Below, one piece after another: positions 12,201 through 27,200 of a stretch of 64,000 nt of DNA. The stretch is taken from contig OX422192.1 of NCBI GenBank assembly GCA_949130485.1, forward strand, positions 5,888,085-5,952,084. The letters run 5' to 3'. Every line of letters starts with the position of its first letter. Within the stretch, counting starts at the first letter, position 1. This DNA comes from Agelas oroides. Taxonomy: Eukaryota; Porifera; Demospongiae; Agelasida; Agelasidae. The notes below the pieces were generated by a model, which saw only the letters and a program-made list of their open reading frames with translations, was not told the DNA's origin and did not search any database. Position numbers and translations under genes: made by a program.

Positions 12201-15200
12201 AGAATTGCGCCGCGCTCAGATTTTCGACCGCAACTTGGCACTGTTTTTACGATGCAAGGTAGCGACAGAACAACGATCTACTGTATACGCGTGAACACCC
12301 ACCACTTTTCTTTCAAGCAATCGAAACAGGAACCTGAAATCTGCCTGGATACGCTGTTGACAAGGCCAAGAACATACCTATATCAATTCGAGGCCGTACG
12401 CAAAAGTTGTCGGGAAACTATTTTTACAAGGTGCTATTCTTTCATGCCATACACAACCGGAAGAAAAAGGGTAGTAGTTAATGCTAAAGACACTCGGATT
12501 TGTTCCGGTGTGCTGATTACCATGCGCGCGCGGTCAAACATGCATGCAGCTGCTGGCAATTAATAACTGTACACAAAGAAAATTATATGAGCAACATGAA
12601 AACATTGCATGATAAGAGAGCATTATGAAACAGGCTGAACATAACTGAAGTGACAGGGGTGAAAGAGCTATTTTTGTACACAAACACATATCTCTTGTCT
12701 GAAATTAGGAGGTAAGAAGATATAAAAATAACAACTGCCCTTTTCTGGATCACCTACACCAAAGTGGAGACAGATATGAGTTGAATGGTTTGCTTGGAAG
12801 GGCATCCCCAATCTTGGTCTTGGAAGAATTAGAAAGCTCTTCACATGATCCTGATAGTTGTGTGCGGTCCCTCTGCAGTGAAAACAATGCAAGTATTTGT
12901 TATGGCATGAATGCATTGTGCAGCGATTCTTTAGAAGGCCCAGACAGGGAACAGTAAGTCGGAGACACTTTATGTTGAACTGCTCACTAATCTTTACACA
13001 ATCACTGTAATTGCACAACATTCCTTGACCTCCAATGGAATGTTGCAAAATCGCAGTGATTGCATAACGTTCTAAGAAATTCAGCCCTAGGCTTACTGTT
13101 CTAGTCCAGCCCTTCCATAGAGTCACTGTACAACGCGTTCATGTCACTCTAGTCAACACGACCAACATATCTGTGACCGATCTCCACACTTAGCGCTTGA
13201 CCTCCAATATAATGTATTACCATGGAAACTGGATCCTCAGAAAGAAGTCAACTTGACTTTGAAGTCCAACCAAGGAGGCTTGGCTACCATCTTGCCCTAT
13301 GTAAATCAAGGGATCAACAGTAAATAATTAAGGGAGATTTTTTGCTAATCAAGATAATTTATCCTGGTTGCAAATGCTTCTGCAGGTGAGCTATATAGGC
13401 GACTACTCTTTGAATTTGAACCATTGGTTGAGCCTGTGAGTAGGCAAGTGTATGCACTCACTCAGGCTTGCCCCCATAATGTTATGGGGTGCCGTTTGTG
13501 TTTATCAAATCTGCGACCTTTACTAAACCTCGATTGATCTCTACTAGAAAAGGCAATCCATTGATCTTTACTAAACATCGACTGCTGTTTCGTAAAGGGT
13601 CGCATAAGGTACCGGGTGAAAGCCGCATACGTCATCATGAATGCATGCCATGCCACGTACTAGGACTTTTGTAAGACAGCATGAGAAAAGCCTGCAATTT
13701 GGAAGCACGTACAGCTATGGGTTGAAGTTCTTTGTTGTTAAAGATCACCTGAGGGATGGCGCCCCTTCCAAATTGCAGCCTTTTCTCATACTGACAGACA
13801 AAAGTTAGAAGTATGCAGAGGGCGTGGCACGGCAATGCATTAATGATGACGTATGCGGCTTTCACTCGGTACCTTACACGACCTTTTACGAAACAGCAAC
13901 CGATGTTTACTAAACTTCGATCGATGTTTAGCAAACATTGATCGATCTTGGCTAAACATATTTGCTATACATATTTTGCTGAACATCGATTGATGTTTTG
14001 TAAAAATTGATGGATTGCCTTTTCTAGTTGAGATCAATCAATGTTTACTAAAGATGGATTGATGTTTCGATCAGTAAGGTCACGGGTTTGATAAACATTA
14101 CTAAAAACCGGAGTTTTTACACAAACTGCACCCCATACAATGCCCTACATTCACCTACTAGCGACAGTGATTACGTGGTGTGATTCTAGTTTATTCCTTC
14201 ATATTACTAATAGCCTGCAAAGCATTGTATTTGTACATGTGCTGAATATAGGTAGTCCGGAAACCTTTTTTACAGTACAGTAAACACACAATTTTCAGTG
14301 TAACACCTTCAGCAGTTGGTTGGTAACAACATACCTCAGTTCTAGCTTGTTCCAGTAAATGCAAGAAAAAATAGATCCCACCAGCTTCCCTAAATCACCC
14401 TGTCCAATTATGGAACGACGACAAACTCGGCGTTGAATCACGCGGCATGACAGTTTGGATTAAACATTCTCACTGCAACAAGAACCCCTACTTCATAGTC
14501 AAACATCACGCACTGTTGCCGCTTCCCAGGGTAGTGTGAGCGATGAGAAAAAGCGCTCTTTCTCAGCGAGAGTTCTTCGTTACTATTCACGACCACGAGG
14601 TGACTGTAATGACGTAACTTTAAAAATAAAAATCACGTGAGCGTTCCGGAACGATGGCGAAACGACTGGTGTGTGAAGCATTTACGCTCAGTGGGTTAGT
14701 CCTCAACAAGCATGCAATTGTACATGCAAGCATATGCACAAACAGTACGCTGATAAGCTCACACTACACTATTTAAAATGAGAAGAGATCGGTGAAAAGC
14801 TTTAGGCACGTGTGGATGAGCCTGGAACACCATTTGCCAGACTGTGTGGAACTCAATCTGACTTAGTGGGGGGGAGTTGTCTGTTTCCTCGCCCCAAGCC
14901 TATGGTCCTGAACTAAGAGTATACAGTCTCTCTTCATTCCCTAGTCTTCCACACATGTTGCAATACTCCTAACACCCATTCCTAATTATTGCAGGTAACA
15001 GAGCTGAGGTGAATGCCTAGGAACAAGGCTACAGTTAGCTAGTAACTATTTCAATGTCTATGACATAGTTGATAGGGCAGACTTAATATTATTTTATAGG
15101 GTAAAGAAACTTTTTCACAAGAAGAGTACTGACAGCTCACAGCTCAGAATTTTATTTTTGAAAGTTGAAGGGTATGCTGTAGTTGTGGTTATGAAGACAT

Positions 15201-18200
15201 TACACTGCAATCAGATCCTTGCTGCTAAGGTTACAGGTCAGGCTCATTTTTGCTTGGATTTACTTCTGACTAAATTGTCGCTGGTGTCTCAATTAAAGGG
15301 AATGTTTTTGGTTTTCAGTAATTTGAACGTAAAATTTATTCCAGAAAGTGCAAAATATGGGGAACTATCTATGGTTGTGTGTAGCTATTCTTATTAAGTG
15401 CAGAATGAGGCGAAGTAATATTTGTGTGCTGATATACTGTGGCTATTTTGTTGAAAAGTTTGGAGGTTTACAGGCATGTACTATTCATATTTCACATACT
15501 TGACACCACTAACTATAGATTAAAAACTGTCAAATTATGTCATGTACATTAAAAAAATATTTAAAAAATCAATTGCCTCATCCAAATTTTCATCATGTAA
15601 AACTTTTTCTTGCAAATCCACATCGACCCTTTGCCTACAATCAGCATGTGCACACCACACAAGTAGATTCTTGACATGAGATAAAGACTAACAGCTAAGG
15701 CTGCATGGCTCACTGCCACAAGATTTAGCCAGATACTAATATGTCAGTATAGAATGAATTGCTTTTTATTTATGAGTTACTTTGATTGTGGTATCATTTT
15801 TGTTGCATAGAGGATATATCCTACATTACAGGTCCATGAAGTACCTTAAGCTGTTGTGATCAGTGCAACATTTCTTATCCCATTAGATGTGGCTGAAAGG
15901 GCCTTCAGTAGATGTGTTACAACCAATAAAGCTGAAGGTGCAACATGGGAAGAAGAGGTACATGCTGACAGTCACAAGCTCAAGGGTATGTTCAACTATG
16001 AATTCCTTGAGGACTTCCAGGACGATAAATCTTCAGACAAACAGTCCTCAGGTGAAGAGGGTGAAACTAACATTGATTCCAGGTATATACCAAGAGCACA
16101 GATTTTCTTGAGTTCACTAGCTTATATAGTTATTGTGATGCTCTACCCCCCCCCCCCCCCAACAGTACTAAGTCCTGGCAACCAAAGAAATTCACAAAGC
16201 AAAGTCACCCACTCTTTCTGATTGTGAGTAGCCCTGTGTTTCTTGCCTTTTGCACTGTTTGTTGACTGTGAGCCTTATGCTGGTAATATGAACTTTTCAG
16301 AAGAAGCATGGCTGCTCAAACCTCATGAAGCACCCACTGGTAATCAGTCTCCTGGCCTACAAGTGGAAGAAGTTTGGACGATATATGTTTTGGGGGAATC
16401 TCTTCATCTATCTCATCTTTCTGGCATTTCTGACAACTTTTGGACTTGTAGTCCACAGTCCTTTGGAAAGACCATGTAAGCACATCCTACACATACCTTT
16501 GTGTGTGCGTGTGTAAAGTAGTGCGGGTTCAACAAGGATACAGTGTATGGTTGGCTCTGAATTAGTAATATGAATTTTCTGACTCTACTTGTCAAAGAGG
16601 GTCTGCAAAGTTCTTATTGGGGCTCGCTGCGCTCACCCCACACTTGTGGCGAAAATGGAAAATTGTCTATGTATATATATATATATATTATTTGATGGGT
16701 GAGAAGGCAATATGGCTGGATATTGCACGAGTGTGCGGCCGTATTTTCATGAGCCGCAGGCAAGTGAAAATACAGCACAAGAGTGCAATATCCAGCCATA
16801 TTGCCATATTACCAGCCATATTGCCTTTTCACCCATCAAATAATAGATTTATTATATACCACTCTGATTTTAGTAGCATCTAAGAAAATAGACAGCTACT
16901 GCGCATGTGCGGTTCAAAGGTCGTTGCTGCATGCATATATTTAATGAGCTTCAGGCTGTCGGCCTGTTTCTAGCTTTGGATGGCGCCAGCATGCGTACCG
17001 ATCCCTTTACCAGTGGAAAAAAGTACCGTAAGTTAGCCGTCTTCATCCGTAATGAAAGTTTATTCTTTGTTTCAGCAGCGGCTATCTGTGCATTTCAATT
17101 AGAGCACACGCCGTGGTTGCTACGCAGCATATGCCCCGCGGGCTATGAGATACGAACTATCGAGTATGGGAAAATATTAGTCATGTAGGTCTACGGGGAA
17201 TACTATGGGTGAGTATACGAGGTATGTAATAAATATACATATTACCCCACCTCATACTGACAAGCTACATAAGCAGCATTGCCTGGAGGCCTCAGCCGAA
17301 TTCCAACTGATTCTCACTCTTTCAGAGCTGGACTGAACTGAAACCCTGGCTGAACTTTGCAACCTTTAAAGGCCCAGTCGTGACATGTAGTCTTCTTAGC
17401 AGTCATAGTAGCCATAACCAAGGCTGGTAGTGAGAATTCAGAGGTTTGATGTCATTTACTGTAAACAACAGAGGTGCTCATGAATAATCATGCTTTTGCT
17501 GATGTTTTTTTGCTGAGAAATAAATCCACGGAAAATAATCCGGGATTCAGCTGGGATTCGAACCCAAGACCTTCTGAATACTAGTCAGACACTCTTACCA
17601 TTAAACCACTAGGACCCCTGGCAGAGGAGCAGAAGACAAGCTACATAAGCAGCATTCCCAAGAGGCGTCAGCCGAATTGGCAAATTCGGCTGAGGCCTCT
17701 AGGGAATTATTCATGAGCACCTACTGTTGTTTACAGTAAATGACATCAAGCCTCTGAATTTTCACCACCGGCCGCTACTAGGACTGCTAAGAAGACTACA
17801 TGTCATGACTGGGCTTTTAAAGTTTGCAAAGTTCAGCCAGGGTTTCATTTACTAACTTACGGTACTTTTTTCACTGGTAAAGGAATCGGTACACGTTCTG
17901 GCGCCATCCAAAGCTAGAAACAGGCTGAATTGGCGATTTCGGCTGAGGCCTCTAGGAATTTATTTATTTCTCACTCTCTCAGCAAAAGCATCATTATTCA
18001 TGAGCACCTACTGTCGTTTACAGTAAATAACATCAGGCCTCTGAATTTTCACCACCAGCCTTGGTTATGGCTACTAGGACTGATAGGTGGACTACATGTC
18101 TCGACTTATGTAAGTTTTCAGCCTAGCTAGATCTCTCAAAGCGGTTTGTCCATATTTTGCAGGTACTGAAGTTTTAAATGGAACATTCAATGGAACAACA

Positions 18201-21200
18201 CCAGAGGATTGTGGAGGTGGGACTGTTACAGTTTTATAAATCTCAGGCTTGGGGTAACATTTATTCTCATATCATTTAGATCTGACCATTGATGAGTACC
18301 GATTCCTCTTTGTTGGTGCTGCCTTCACCATTGCAACTGTACTCTTGCGACTTGCAATAGAGCTGACCCAACTGTACAGGCATCCACTGGAATACCTGCA
18401 GGACTGGGTCAACTGGTTTGAGATCCCCCTGTACCTGTGCTCCATAATATTCACATCTGTGTTTGCAACTCCCTGCCTCTGTGTTTACAAATGGCAGTGG
18501 CAATTCGGAGTTGTTGCTGTATTTCTGAGCTGGATTGGACTGATCTCATTTCTTAAAAAATGGCATGTGACAGGGGTCTACATTCTGATGTTCATAAATA
18601 TTGTCCAATCTTTTTTGAAGATTGCATTTCTTGCCTTGTTGCTGGTGATTGCATTTGCTCTGGCATTCTACATGCTGTTCTTTGAACCAGATGAGATGGT
18701 AAGTTAATTATGCACACCTGAGCAATCAGAGTGCAGTGTCTGTTTATCACTGTGTTCAAAGCTATAATATAACTCTTCTAGTTAATTTATCCCACATGAA
18801 TATCGATTGTAGCTGCAATTGGTAATCAACATCCATTAATTTCATTGGCAGTTGGAAACTGTCCGTAACTGTTATGGAACGCTACAACTAACAGCTGTTA
18901 TAACAGCTGAACACCAGAAATATAGGTATCAGTTATAATGACAATGCAGAAGTAATCTCTTTGTTACATTATATGGTGCCTTGATGCTTGCATACATAAG
19001 CAATAGGTCACACTATCTGTGTTCAGCTATGATCATGCAGGCAGTAAGTGTAACCTATTCTGCACTGTAGTTAAACTGCAACACAAGCCCAAAACTGCAA
19101 TTTATATGCTTGTGTGGTTGCACTGTAAATGCATTGATAAAAATAGTGCAATATGCATCTCCTGTCTTCCAGACTGGCCTGTATTGTATGATGATTGGAG
19201 ATATAGCTCTAGTGCATAATTTTACTCGAGTACTTGACAGTCGATCCATAGAGCAAAGAGGAAAAATTGAGTTGTGTATTTGTAACTACCAGATAGGCAT
19301 CGAATGCAAGCACACAAGCTTCAATGCACTGGCAATTATAAGCGGGGGAGTCTGTTTCCAGCTTACATCATGTTCTTTTGATTTTGTTTGTTTTAGCGAA
19401 GCTGATGAGTTTAATATCAAAGCGTCCCTGTCTGAGCAAGTATGTGTATTAGAATACCGTATACGTTTGCGAAAAAATTTCGCAATTTGCGATAGCGCAG
19501 TGTCGCGGCCGCATCCTAACGCGCGTAGCAGACGTAATTTTACTTTCGCGAGTGCAGACCAACTCGCGAAATACCGCATTTCTTCGATCAGACGCCGCGG
19601 CTACTATTTTTTCGCTGTTCGTTTTAGTGCGGCTACTAATCGAGGGCGGATACTATTCGAGGGCGGCGTTTATTTCGTTGGGAAGCCGGCGGATAGCAAC
19701 GACGGCTGAATAAGGTACATGTGGGCGATTCAGCTAGGCCTGATAGACGCTCGTATAGTAGTACGCGTAGCCTCTCAGTCCTGCTGTCAGCCGTGGAAAC
19801 GAGTCTTAGAACACGTACACCCTTAGAGATAGCTCAGTGAGCGTCGGCGGGAATTATTAGTACACGCGTTCGTGTGCCGCGTGTACTAGCCGCGGCTACT
19901 ATTCGAGGGCGGCGTTTATTTCGCTCGGAGCTCCCGATTGTGCGGCTACTATTCGAGGACGGCGTCTAATCGAAGAAATACGGTACTTGAAATTTATTCA
20001 CTGCAAATGTTCCAACAGTGACGGTACTCTGTGGTGCAAATTCAGCCTCCGATCATGTCTCACGTACAGAAGAAGACTCATTCTTAAGTCTAATTACTTA
20101 AGCCACTCGGCTGTCTACAGTTAAAAATGTCTATCAACTGATGGGCCCGCCAGCTACTTTGGGGAAGCTCTCCGCTTCCTCGCCCCTCACCGCTGGAGCT
20201 CGCCAGCCTACCCTAGTGTCATGAGCATCTCTCCGCCTCGCGTTCTACACTCGGCCCCTATCCCCATGCTTAAGGTGTGTCGACCTCACCTTAATCGCCT
20301 TAGAATCGCCAGTGCGTCAAAGTACAACAACCCCTGGAAAGATTCACCATTTTAATTCATCTATAGTTTAGCCTTGCAGTAGTCACAGTTAACTTGGTAC
20401 AAAAACTGAAAAGTTCAGTAATGTAGTAAGCCCAACAATTGTTCTCCCTCATCATATAAGCTTATGAAGTAGTGTAAATATGTCATCACCCTAGCCATTG
20501 GTGATAGTTGAATATTTGTATGTGCTCACATTGCATGGTGCATACTATTTTGATGCTGCCCTGTCTTATAATACCTGTGTGTGTAACTTTGAACAAAGTT
20601 GTGCCAATTTCTGTTTTCATTCATTCCCCAGCGCAATGCATTCTCCAATCCTGGGCGTGCTATTGTGAAGGTGATGACCATGACAACTGGAGAACTGGAC
20701 TATGGTGAGATGTTCCACCAACAGGAGGGTGAGGACGAAATTGCCTTTCCGCCAGTCTCCTTCATTCTCTGGATTATCTTCCTGGTACTGATACCAGTCC
20801 TGTTGAGCAATATGCTGGTAAGTTGCTAATCTTCTTACAGGTACAGTTAACATCCACTAATTCTTAGTATGATATGTAAATGGTGATATGAAGTACCTAA
20901 CATAAGTCAAAGCCCATGATGTAGCCATACTAATTGAACAATTACAGTCATATATATCATATATTCTGTGCGTAGTTGTCATGCTACAACCTTTAGTAAA
21001 GCGTAATACTTCCTGTAGCTACAACGTAACTGAGTTCATCTTGTTAAAAATGGTCATTATTTCACAACATCTTGGAGGAGAATGAACTACCTTAATACAT
21101 AAGGTGCATAGGCTGTAATTTTATCAGTTGCTATTCCTTTATTTCACTATTTGTGTTCCTGTATCCTTAAAGTGGTTCATAAATTTAGTAACTCTCACAC

Positions 21201-24200
21201 TCATGCCCTGAAGATGTACCTTTTACAGGAGCCTATGAATATGACTGTAGCCTGACTAACAACTTGAATTAATGGTATACACATATTATGTGCTTCCTTT
21301 TAACCTTTTCTGTACATAGATTGGTCTGGCTGTTGGTGATGTTGACAGTCGTCTGAAAACTGCTTTTCAGAACAGGATTGAATTACAGGTGAGCAGTGTG
21401 AAATAAGATATTGCACAATTTGACATTTCAGCTAGAAAAACACTCCAGTCTACCGTATAATTATTATATGTGAAGTATTGTCATGATAAACTCCATCAGT
21501 CACTACACTGCTAAGCAACTTGCTAAGTTTAACAACTCAGGTACATTAAGGTGTGACTAAATGGTTTTACGTAATGCGGAGAAGATTACGGAAGTGTATT
21601 ATTGATCCGCGGAAACTAGCGATCGATGTAGCTAAGTTCAGTGCCTGTTTCTGCCATCAAAGTATCGACCATCCAGTGTGTAAGTCGCTAGTTGGCACCT
21701 ACGATGGAAGGTATTTCAGTGTAGAAAAGAACAGTCTTCGCCTACAATTGAGTCACGAGCCAGCGCTATAAAGCGTTAACTTTGGTACTGCCCTTTGTGA
21801 AAGTGACACTTACCCGGAGCAGTTCTGCACCAAAAAATCCAAGTTTGCTGCATTGGTTGGTTTCACTGTCATATGTTCTTACAGAATCTCCCTGGGGAAC
21901 GTGAAGGATGAAGATTTGAAAGCGCTATGGCGTGATTTGTCATCGAAAAATGCAATTTTTTTGAATCAGTGAGACACAAACTCTTGTATTTTCCCTGCAG
22001 GTAGAAATTTCTGGATCCCCAGCGGGATCTAGTTACTACTGTTGTTGCTCTTGGCTGTAGCAAAAGTAGAGGCCCCAGCACTAGTGGGAACTGCTCCGGG
22101 TTTTGCAATCTTTCCGACGACATATTTTCTCTTCACTTAGGAAAAGGATGTGGGCGTGGTCACAAATAACGTCATAATTAGATAGAGTTTGATGGCAAGT
22201 AAGCTCTCACCAAGTATCAAGATCGTAGTATGAATCCATTGTGATTTACACTGCCTCACAGTTTTAAGGAAAGTAGTCAGTCCTTAATGCACCTGAGAAT
22301 GCAACTCAATCTCATTCTGTTGAAATTCTGTGTGTAATTGTTTTGTTAACATCTATTTCAGATTGATCTCGTTTTGACTTATGAGGAGCTACTTAAATCT
22401 TGGCCTGTTAAACAGCTGTTTGATCTTCTGTGTATTCGCTGTTGGTATCCAATTCAGAAGTCAAGAACAGTATACCCAAACACACCAGAAACATTGTTAC
22501 CTAACTGGTGTAAGGGTGATAAAAATGATGAGGATTTGGCTAGGTTTCCAGGATATAGAAACTCAGACAAGGCACGAAGGTGGGTTGCCAAGCAGTATGC
22601 AAAGTGGTGGGTCCCAGATGACTATAGCACTTCAGGAGTGAACATCTTCAATCAAGTCAATCCAGCTCAGGTGCATTAAACGTATGGTGTCTTGTTACGG
22701 GATAGGCTAAGTTCACCTGGTTTGAAATGGTAGGTCATTATATTAAACAGTCATTAGACATTTAACCCATTGCACCAGCGTTGTATGACTGTTGTACTTT
22801 GACATTGGCTGCTGATTTTTGCTTGCTTGGTAAGGCACCCAGCCAACTTTTCTACAGCTCTTCCTAAGATATTCACTAGAGACGTAATTACAAGTGTAGC
22901 TACCAATGCATCAGAACTCATAAGTTGACAGGACTTAGCAGGAGTCCATGTGGGTTGCAAATATTACGGCCTACTCTAGTACATGAGACTCTCCATCCTA
23001 GGGTGAGAAGCCTGTGCTGGAGTGGCATGTATTTGTGAAGTTTGTTTGAAGACATTGATAACTTTTGCATCTCCACAACCAGGTGACTGAGATTTTCTTG
23101 GAGGTATCTGCATGCACTATCAGAGTTGGTAGGCACTCTAAGTAGGGATGCCGCGGACACACAATATGCAATACTTAAGCAAAAGCCATATAACTTCACC
23201 ACAAATATCCTAAAAGCTTGTTTAAGAGCTTCTCCTTCCTCTTTGAGGGCTTTTATGATCAGAAAGACTCACGCAGTTGCCCAAAAGCCTCGCGAAAGAC
23301 AGCTAAAGGCAAAGGAGTGCAATGTTTGTTATTGTGTATGTTTCGGAAACTACACTAGATATATAGCCTGAATATTTGACACTTTCAGAGAAAGTATTAT
23401 TCACCGTTTAATTCACTATACAGAGATAATTATCAGGGTACATGAACACACAGGTGCTAAAATGAATTTATACATGCGGAAAAGCCGGAAGTTGTGACTA
23501 ATAATTGGAATGGCTAGTACAAGACCGAGATGAGGAATAAAATTAATAAGATAGTTATACAATGGTGATACACTGTAAAAACATTTGGGTTACTTCAACC
23601 ATATTTTGGTCATCTCAGTTGCATGCCTGTTGTGTGCATGACACATTACAAAGTTCAAAGGGATGCTTCCTATTTGAATCAAAGCTTAAGTGTAATTGAG
23701 AAGCTTCTCCCTCAGTTAGGATCTTCTTACAGAAAGCCTATAGCTACTTGGTTACACTCCTGGCATTTCTACCACAGCCATGCAACCAGGCACTCCTCCA
23801 GGGACAGATGTGTAGGATCAAAGAAACACCAACCTCACCAGAAATGCTATAAGCCTTCTGAAAGGAGATACTAATTTAACAAAGGGAGAAGCTTCTCAAT
23901 TACACTCTGATTCAGAATGAGATTTGTAGCCTTCCTTTAAGTTTGTAATGTATCACATACACAACAGGCATGCAACTGAGACAACCAAAATATGGTTGAA
24001 GTATCCCAAATGTTTTTACAGTGTAGGAGTCCTTGGTCTCTGTTCATTGGATCGTGCTGCTTGGATCTGATGTGCCAGGCTTCCAAGGCACACGTCATGT
24101 AAAGACGTGGGTGGCTATCAACAACAGATGCATTTGCCCAGTCAATGTTATGGTTGATGTTTAGTGTGTGTTCAGCAATGGGGGATGGATGGGTTAGGGG

Positions 24201-27200
24201 TGCCTGAGGTCAGCGCTCTCTTGTGTTGGTACTCCAAAGTGCGGCCAGTCTGACCAATTATCACCTCTGGGCATGATGCACAAGGTACTTGATACACCAC
24301 TCCTAAAGTCTGCAATGGGGGGATTGGGTTCATAGGGTGCACTGATAGCTGCCTCAATGTTTGTTGGGGTTTGAAGCAGGTCCAGATCTCCAGTGGTGTC
24401 AGGATTCTTCTTATTGATTCCAAGACATGCCGAATATGCAGGAGTACTACAGTGGCTTTAGGCCTGTTGATTGTATCAGGCATGACTGGTAGTCTTATAA
24501 GTGTTCTATAATGAACTGCTCAGGATAATCATTGTTTTTTTAAGGCATGGGAGATATGTTTTTCTTCCACACCCTCTCCAAAAGGGAGGAACAAACTTGT
24601 AAATCACTACTGAATACCTTAGGAAGAGCTGTGAAGTAGTTGGCTGCGTGCATTGCCAAGTAAGCAAAAGTCAGTAGTTTAATAAAATGACATAACCATT
24701 TTAAACTGGGTAAACTTACCATATCTCGTCTTGTTAAATCACCATAACTTGTTTTTAACTGTTATTAATGGAAGCTCTTCCCACATTATCATGGCTGACA
24801 AAGTTTCAAGCATGTTAGAATGCTCTGGGCTGTGTGCTAGTGGATTAATTTTAAGATAACAGGCAAAAATTAAAACTTAGTAGGCAGGGATCATGTATTA
24901 ATTATGCTGTAAAATTGACTACAGAGTGGTTACGCAGGTTGTGTGGCTTAGTTTCGTACCAGAGGCTAATTGTATTAAACAACAAGAGACAGATAGTTTT
25001 CTTCTTGTTTCCTCCTCTTTTCTTTGAGCAAAGTAACCGCACCTCAAGATACTCGAAAGAGGTTAGTGCTGCAGTTTTACCTTGGCTCGAACACTTTAGA
25101 GTTCAGTGCTATACGTAGGTAAAATGTTTGTTAGTAGGCTTTAGGAAAAAACAAAGTTCACTGCTACTTAGCTACCAGACCAGAAGTAGAAGGCTTTAGA
25201 GATCAGGATTTATTTACCTGAAGTAGAAAGCCTGGCTTTTTAAAAAAGCTTTACCCTCAAGGGAGGAGCCAGACATCAGTTTATCAATCGTGAACAGCAA
25301 GGCACGCCTTCACCAGCTTTATACTCGCGGATTACGCGCGTAGTATTAGCCCAAAGCACGGTAGCGCGCTCAGTACACGTAGCAATGATTTTATACGTGG
25401 TTATATCGAACGTGGACGTCACGTACGCAAAAAAAAAAATCGCTTCGGGAGTCACTGTGAGGGGTGACGGTAGTGTAGCTGGTGAAGGGAGAGTTGTTGG
25501 TCTACCAAAGTTTCATTCATGGGGTAAGTGCACCATGCCATTAACGAATATGAACTCAGATTGGATGTCCAACGCTTCCTCTGGCCTGTGTATTATATTA
25601 TTACATTAGTTATATTATTTACGCGGGTCCTTTAAGTTGCATCTTGGGGTGTACTTTATTTCAGAATCAGGGAGGAAACAACAAGGAGACTGGTTGTTCT
25701 CTTATGCTATTGGCCACTAGAACCAAGTAAACCACATAGCCAGGGTAACCACTCCACAGTTAAAACAACCAATCTGCTTTTACAGCGAATTAAAAAACAT
25801 AAATTATTATTACAGTGCCAAGTGAGAAGAAAAACATTATGTAATCAATGAATATAATGAACATAATGGACATAATACACAATATAATTACTGGCTCAGT
25901 GACAACTTACCGAGGCTAACGGAGTGAAGTAGAAAGATGACCACCAAGACGAAGGGCGAAAAAGTGTTCTTTGGTGTCTCTCCGTCGTGTCTAGGCACAG
26001 CTATGGTAACTTCGTTTTTAAGTATTGAACCCCTGGTTTAGCCTCGTTTCCAGGCATTTCCACCATCCAGTTGATTGCTTGCAGTATGCAAAAACAGAGG
26101 GGGAAGGCGTGGTCCATTTTATCATGTGAATGACGTCAGTGTCCACCTAGGTGGACAGAGGGGGGGAGGAGTCTCCCGTCAAAAGATCGAGCTAGAGCGA
26201 ACTAGAGGCCTGATCTTGTAGTTTCTGCCGCAAGCGTACCGCTCTTGGTTCAAAACGAAGAACGCGTGCGCAAAATGCGTTCTTTCGATCAGGGACTCCA
26301 TTCACGTGATAAAATGGCCCAGACCTTCCCCCTCCGTTTTTGCATACTGCCAGTGATCAAAAACTGGACGGTGGGAAGGCCTGGGAATGAGGCTAACCCT
26401 GGTTGTAGTTAGCCTCGTACCCAGACCTCACCTGTATTGGTCTGGGTATGAGACTAATGCACCTATCAATGGTATGCCCCACCTCCCCGTCCTGGGGGCT
26501 AGGTGGGGGGAGGGTGGGGATTTGCCACATTTGTGTTGCAAAGGCCGCACCCCTGGGGCCAGAACAGCATGTCAAATCCCTTACCAACCGCTGATATCAC
26601 CCCCACCTGGGTTGAATTGTTTCAAATTGCTTTTATTACAGAAACTTGCAAATCCCCCATCTCCCCCACCAGTTAGCCCCAGGACCGGGGGGTGGAGCAT
26701 ACCATTGATAGGCGCAACTTGCTCACGTGGATATAGCTGCATGGCGACGTTACTGAAATATAAAGAACCGTGAAATGTTGGAAACTGTTCCGTCTCTTGG
26801 ACGCTTCTACCACGTTGGTAAGCACCAAAAGACGACTAGTACAAGCCGACAAGGTATTGTGTGAGAGTGTACTACAAGCGATTATGAGTTCACGGAGTTT
26901 TAGGTTGAGCAGTCCGAATAATGGTATGAAAGCTTGCCAAGCTATTTACAGAAACATGCACTAACATCAAGCAAGGTAGTCTGACAAGCAAGACTGTCCA
27001 ACCAACGCCAGCACAGATCAGGCTACAGTGCGGCGCTAATGTGCATGTTGCACGAGAGCCTTGTGTGTGTGGAGTGTAACACATGGGAGATCTGTGGATA
27101 CCACAGCAAAGGAGGGGTGTGGTGTTATTTTGGGGAGACCTTTGGGTACTACAAAAGAGGCGGGGTATGCTGTTAGTCGGGGAGACCCGTGAATACCACA

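Larger units (their letters stand above)
18699..20631 (+). other. Intron between S5 and pore exons
   Basis: Contains MITE-A copy 2 and a Penelope-associated head block. The stretch 18699-19440 shows nothing recognised. A CpG-rich patch precedes the MITE (19455-19570). Confidence 0.5.

Noticed and set aside
12668-13126. Minus-strand open frame of 152 codons with several Cys and His
   Set aside because: It overlaps an imperfect hairpin, its frame is broken in the right arm, and no domain or splice border supports it.
13484-14136. Possible telomeric or centromeric repeat (ctttactaaac, atcgatt)
   Set aside because: The motifs are short, irregular and arranged as an inverted pair, so a fold-back element fits better.
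15158-15397. 79-codon frame with a hydrophobic part
   Set aside because: The pre-S1 exon at 15887 joins perfectly to 2689 without it, and no acceptor-donor pair in phase was found.
16617-16883. 88-codon frame through the tatata run and hairpin
   Set aside because: It spans fold-back G, which is deleted in the right arm, and an AT microsatellite.
17544-17618. Functional tRNA-Thr(AGT) gene
   Set aside because: The acceptor ends do not pair and the mirror copy has lost the anticodon stem.
21553-22123. Two facing open frames (72 and 84 codons) as a possible nested gene
   Set aside because: They lie in an intron, match no family I know, and the plus-strand frame is cut by insertion H in the right arm.
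26387-26773. 128-codon open frame conserved in both arms
   Set aside because: It runs through MITE-C ends, a short palindrome and MITE-D. Inverted repeats with few stops explain it.
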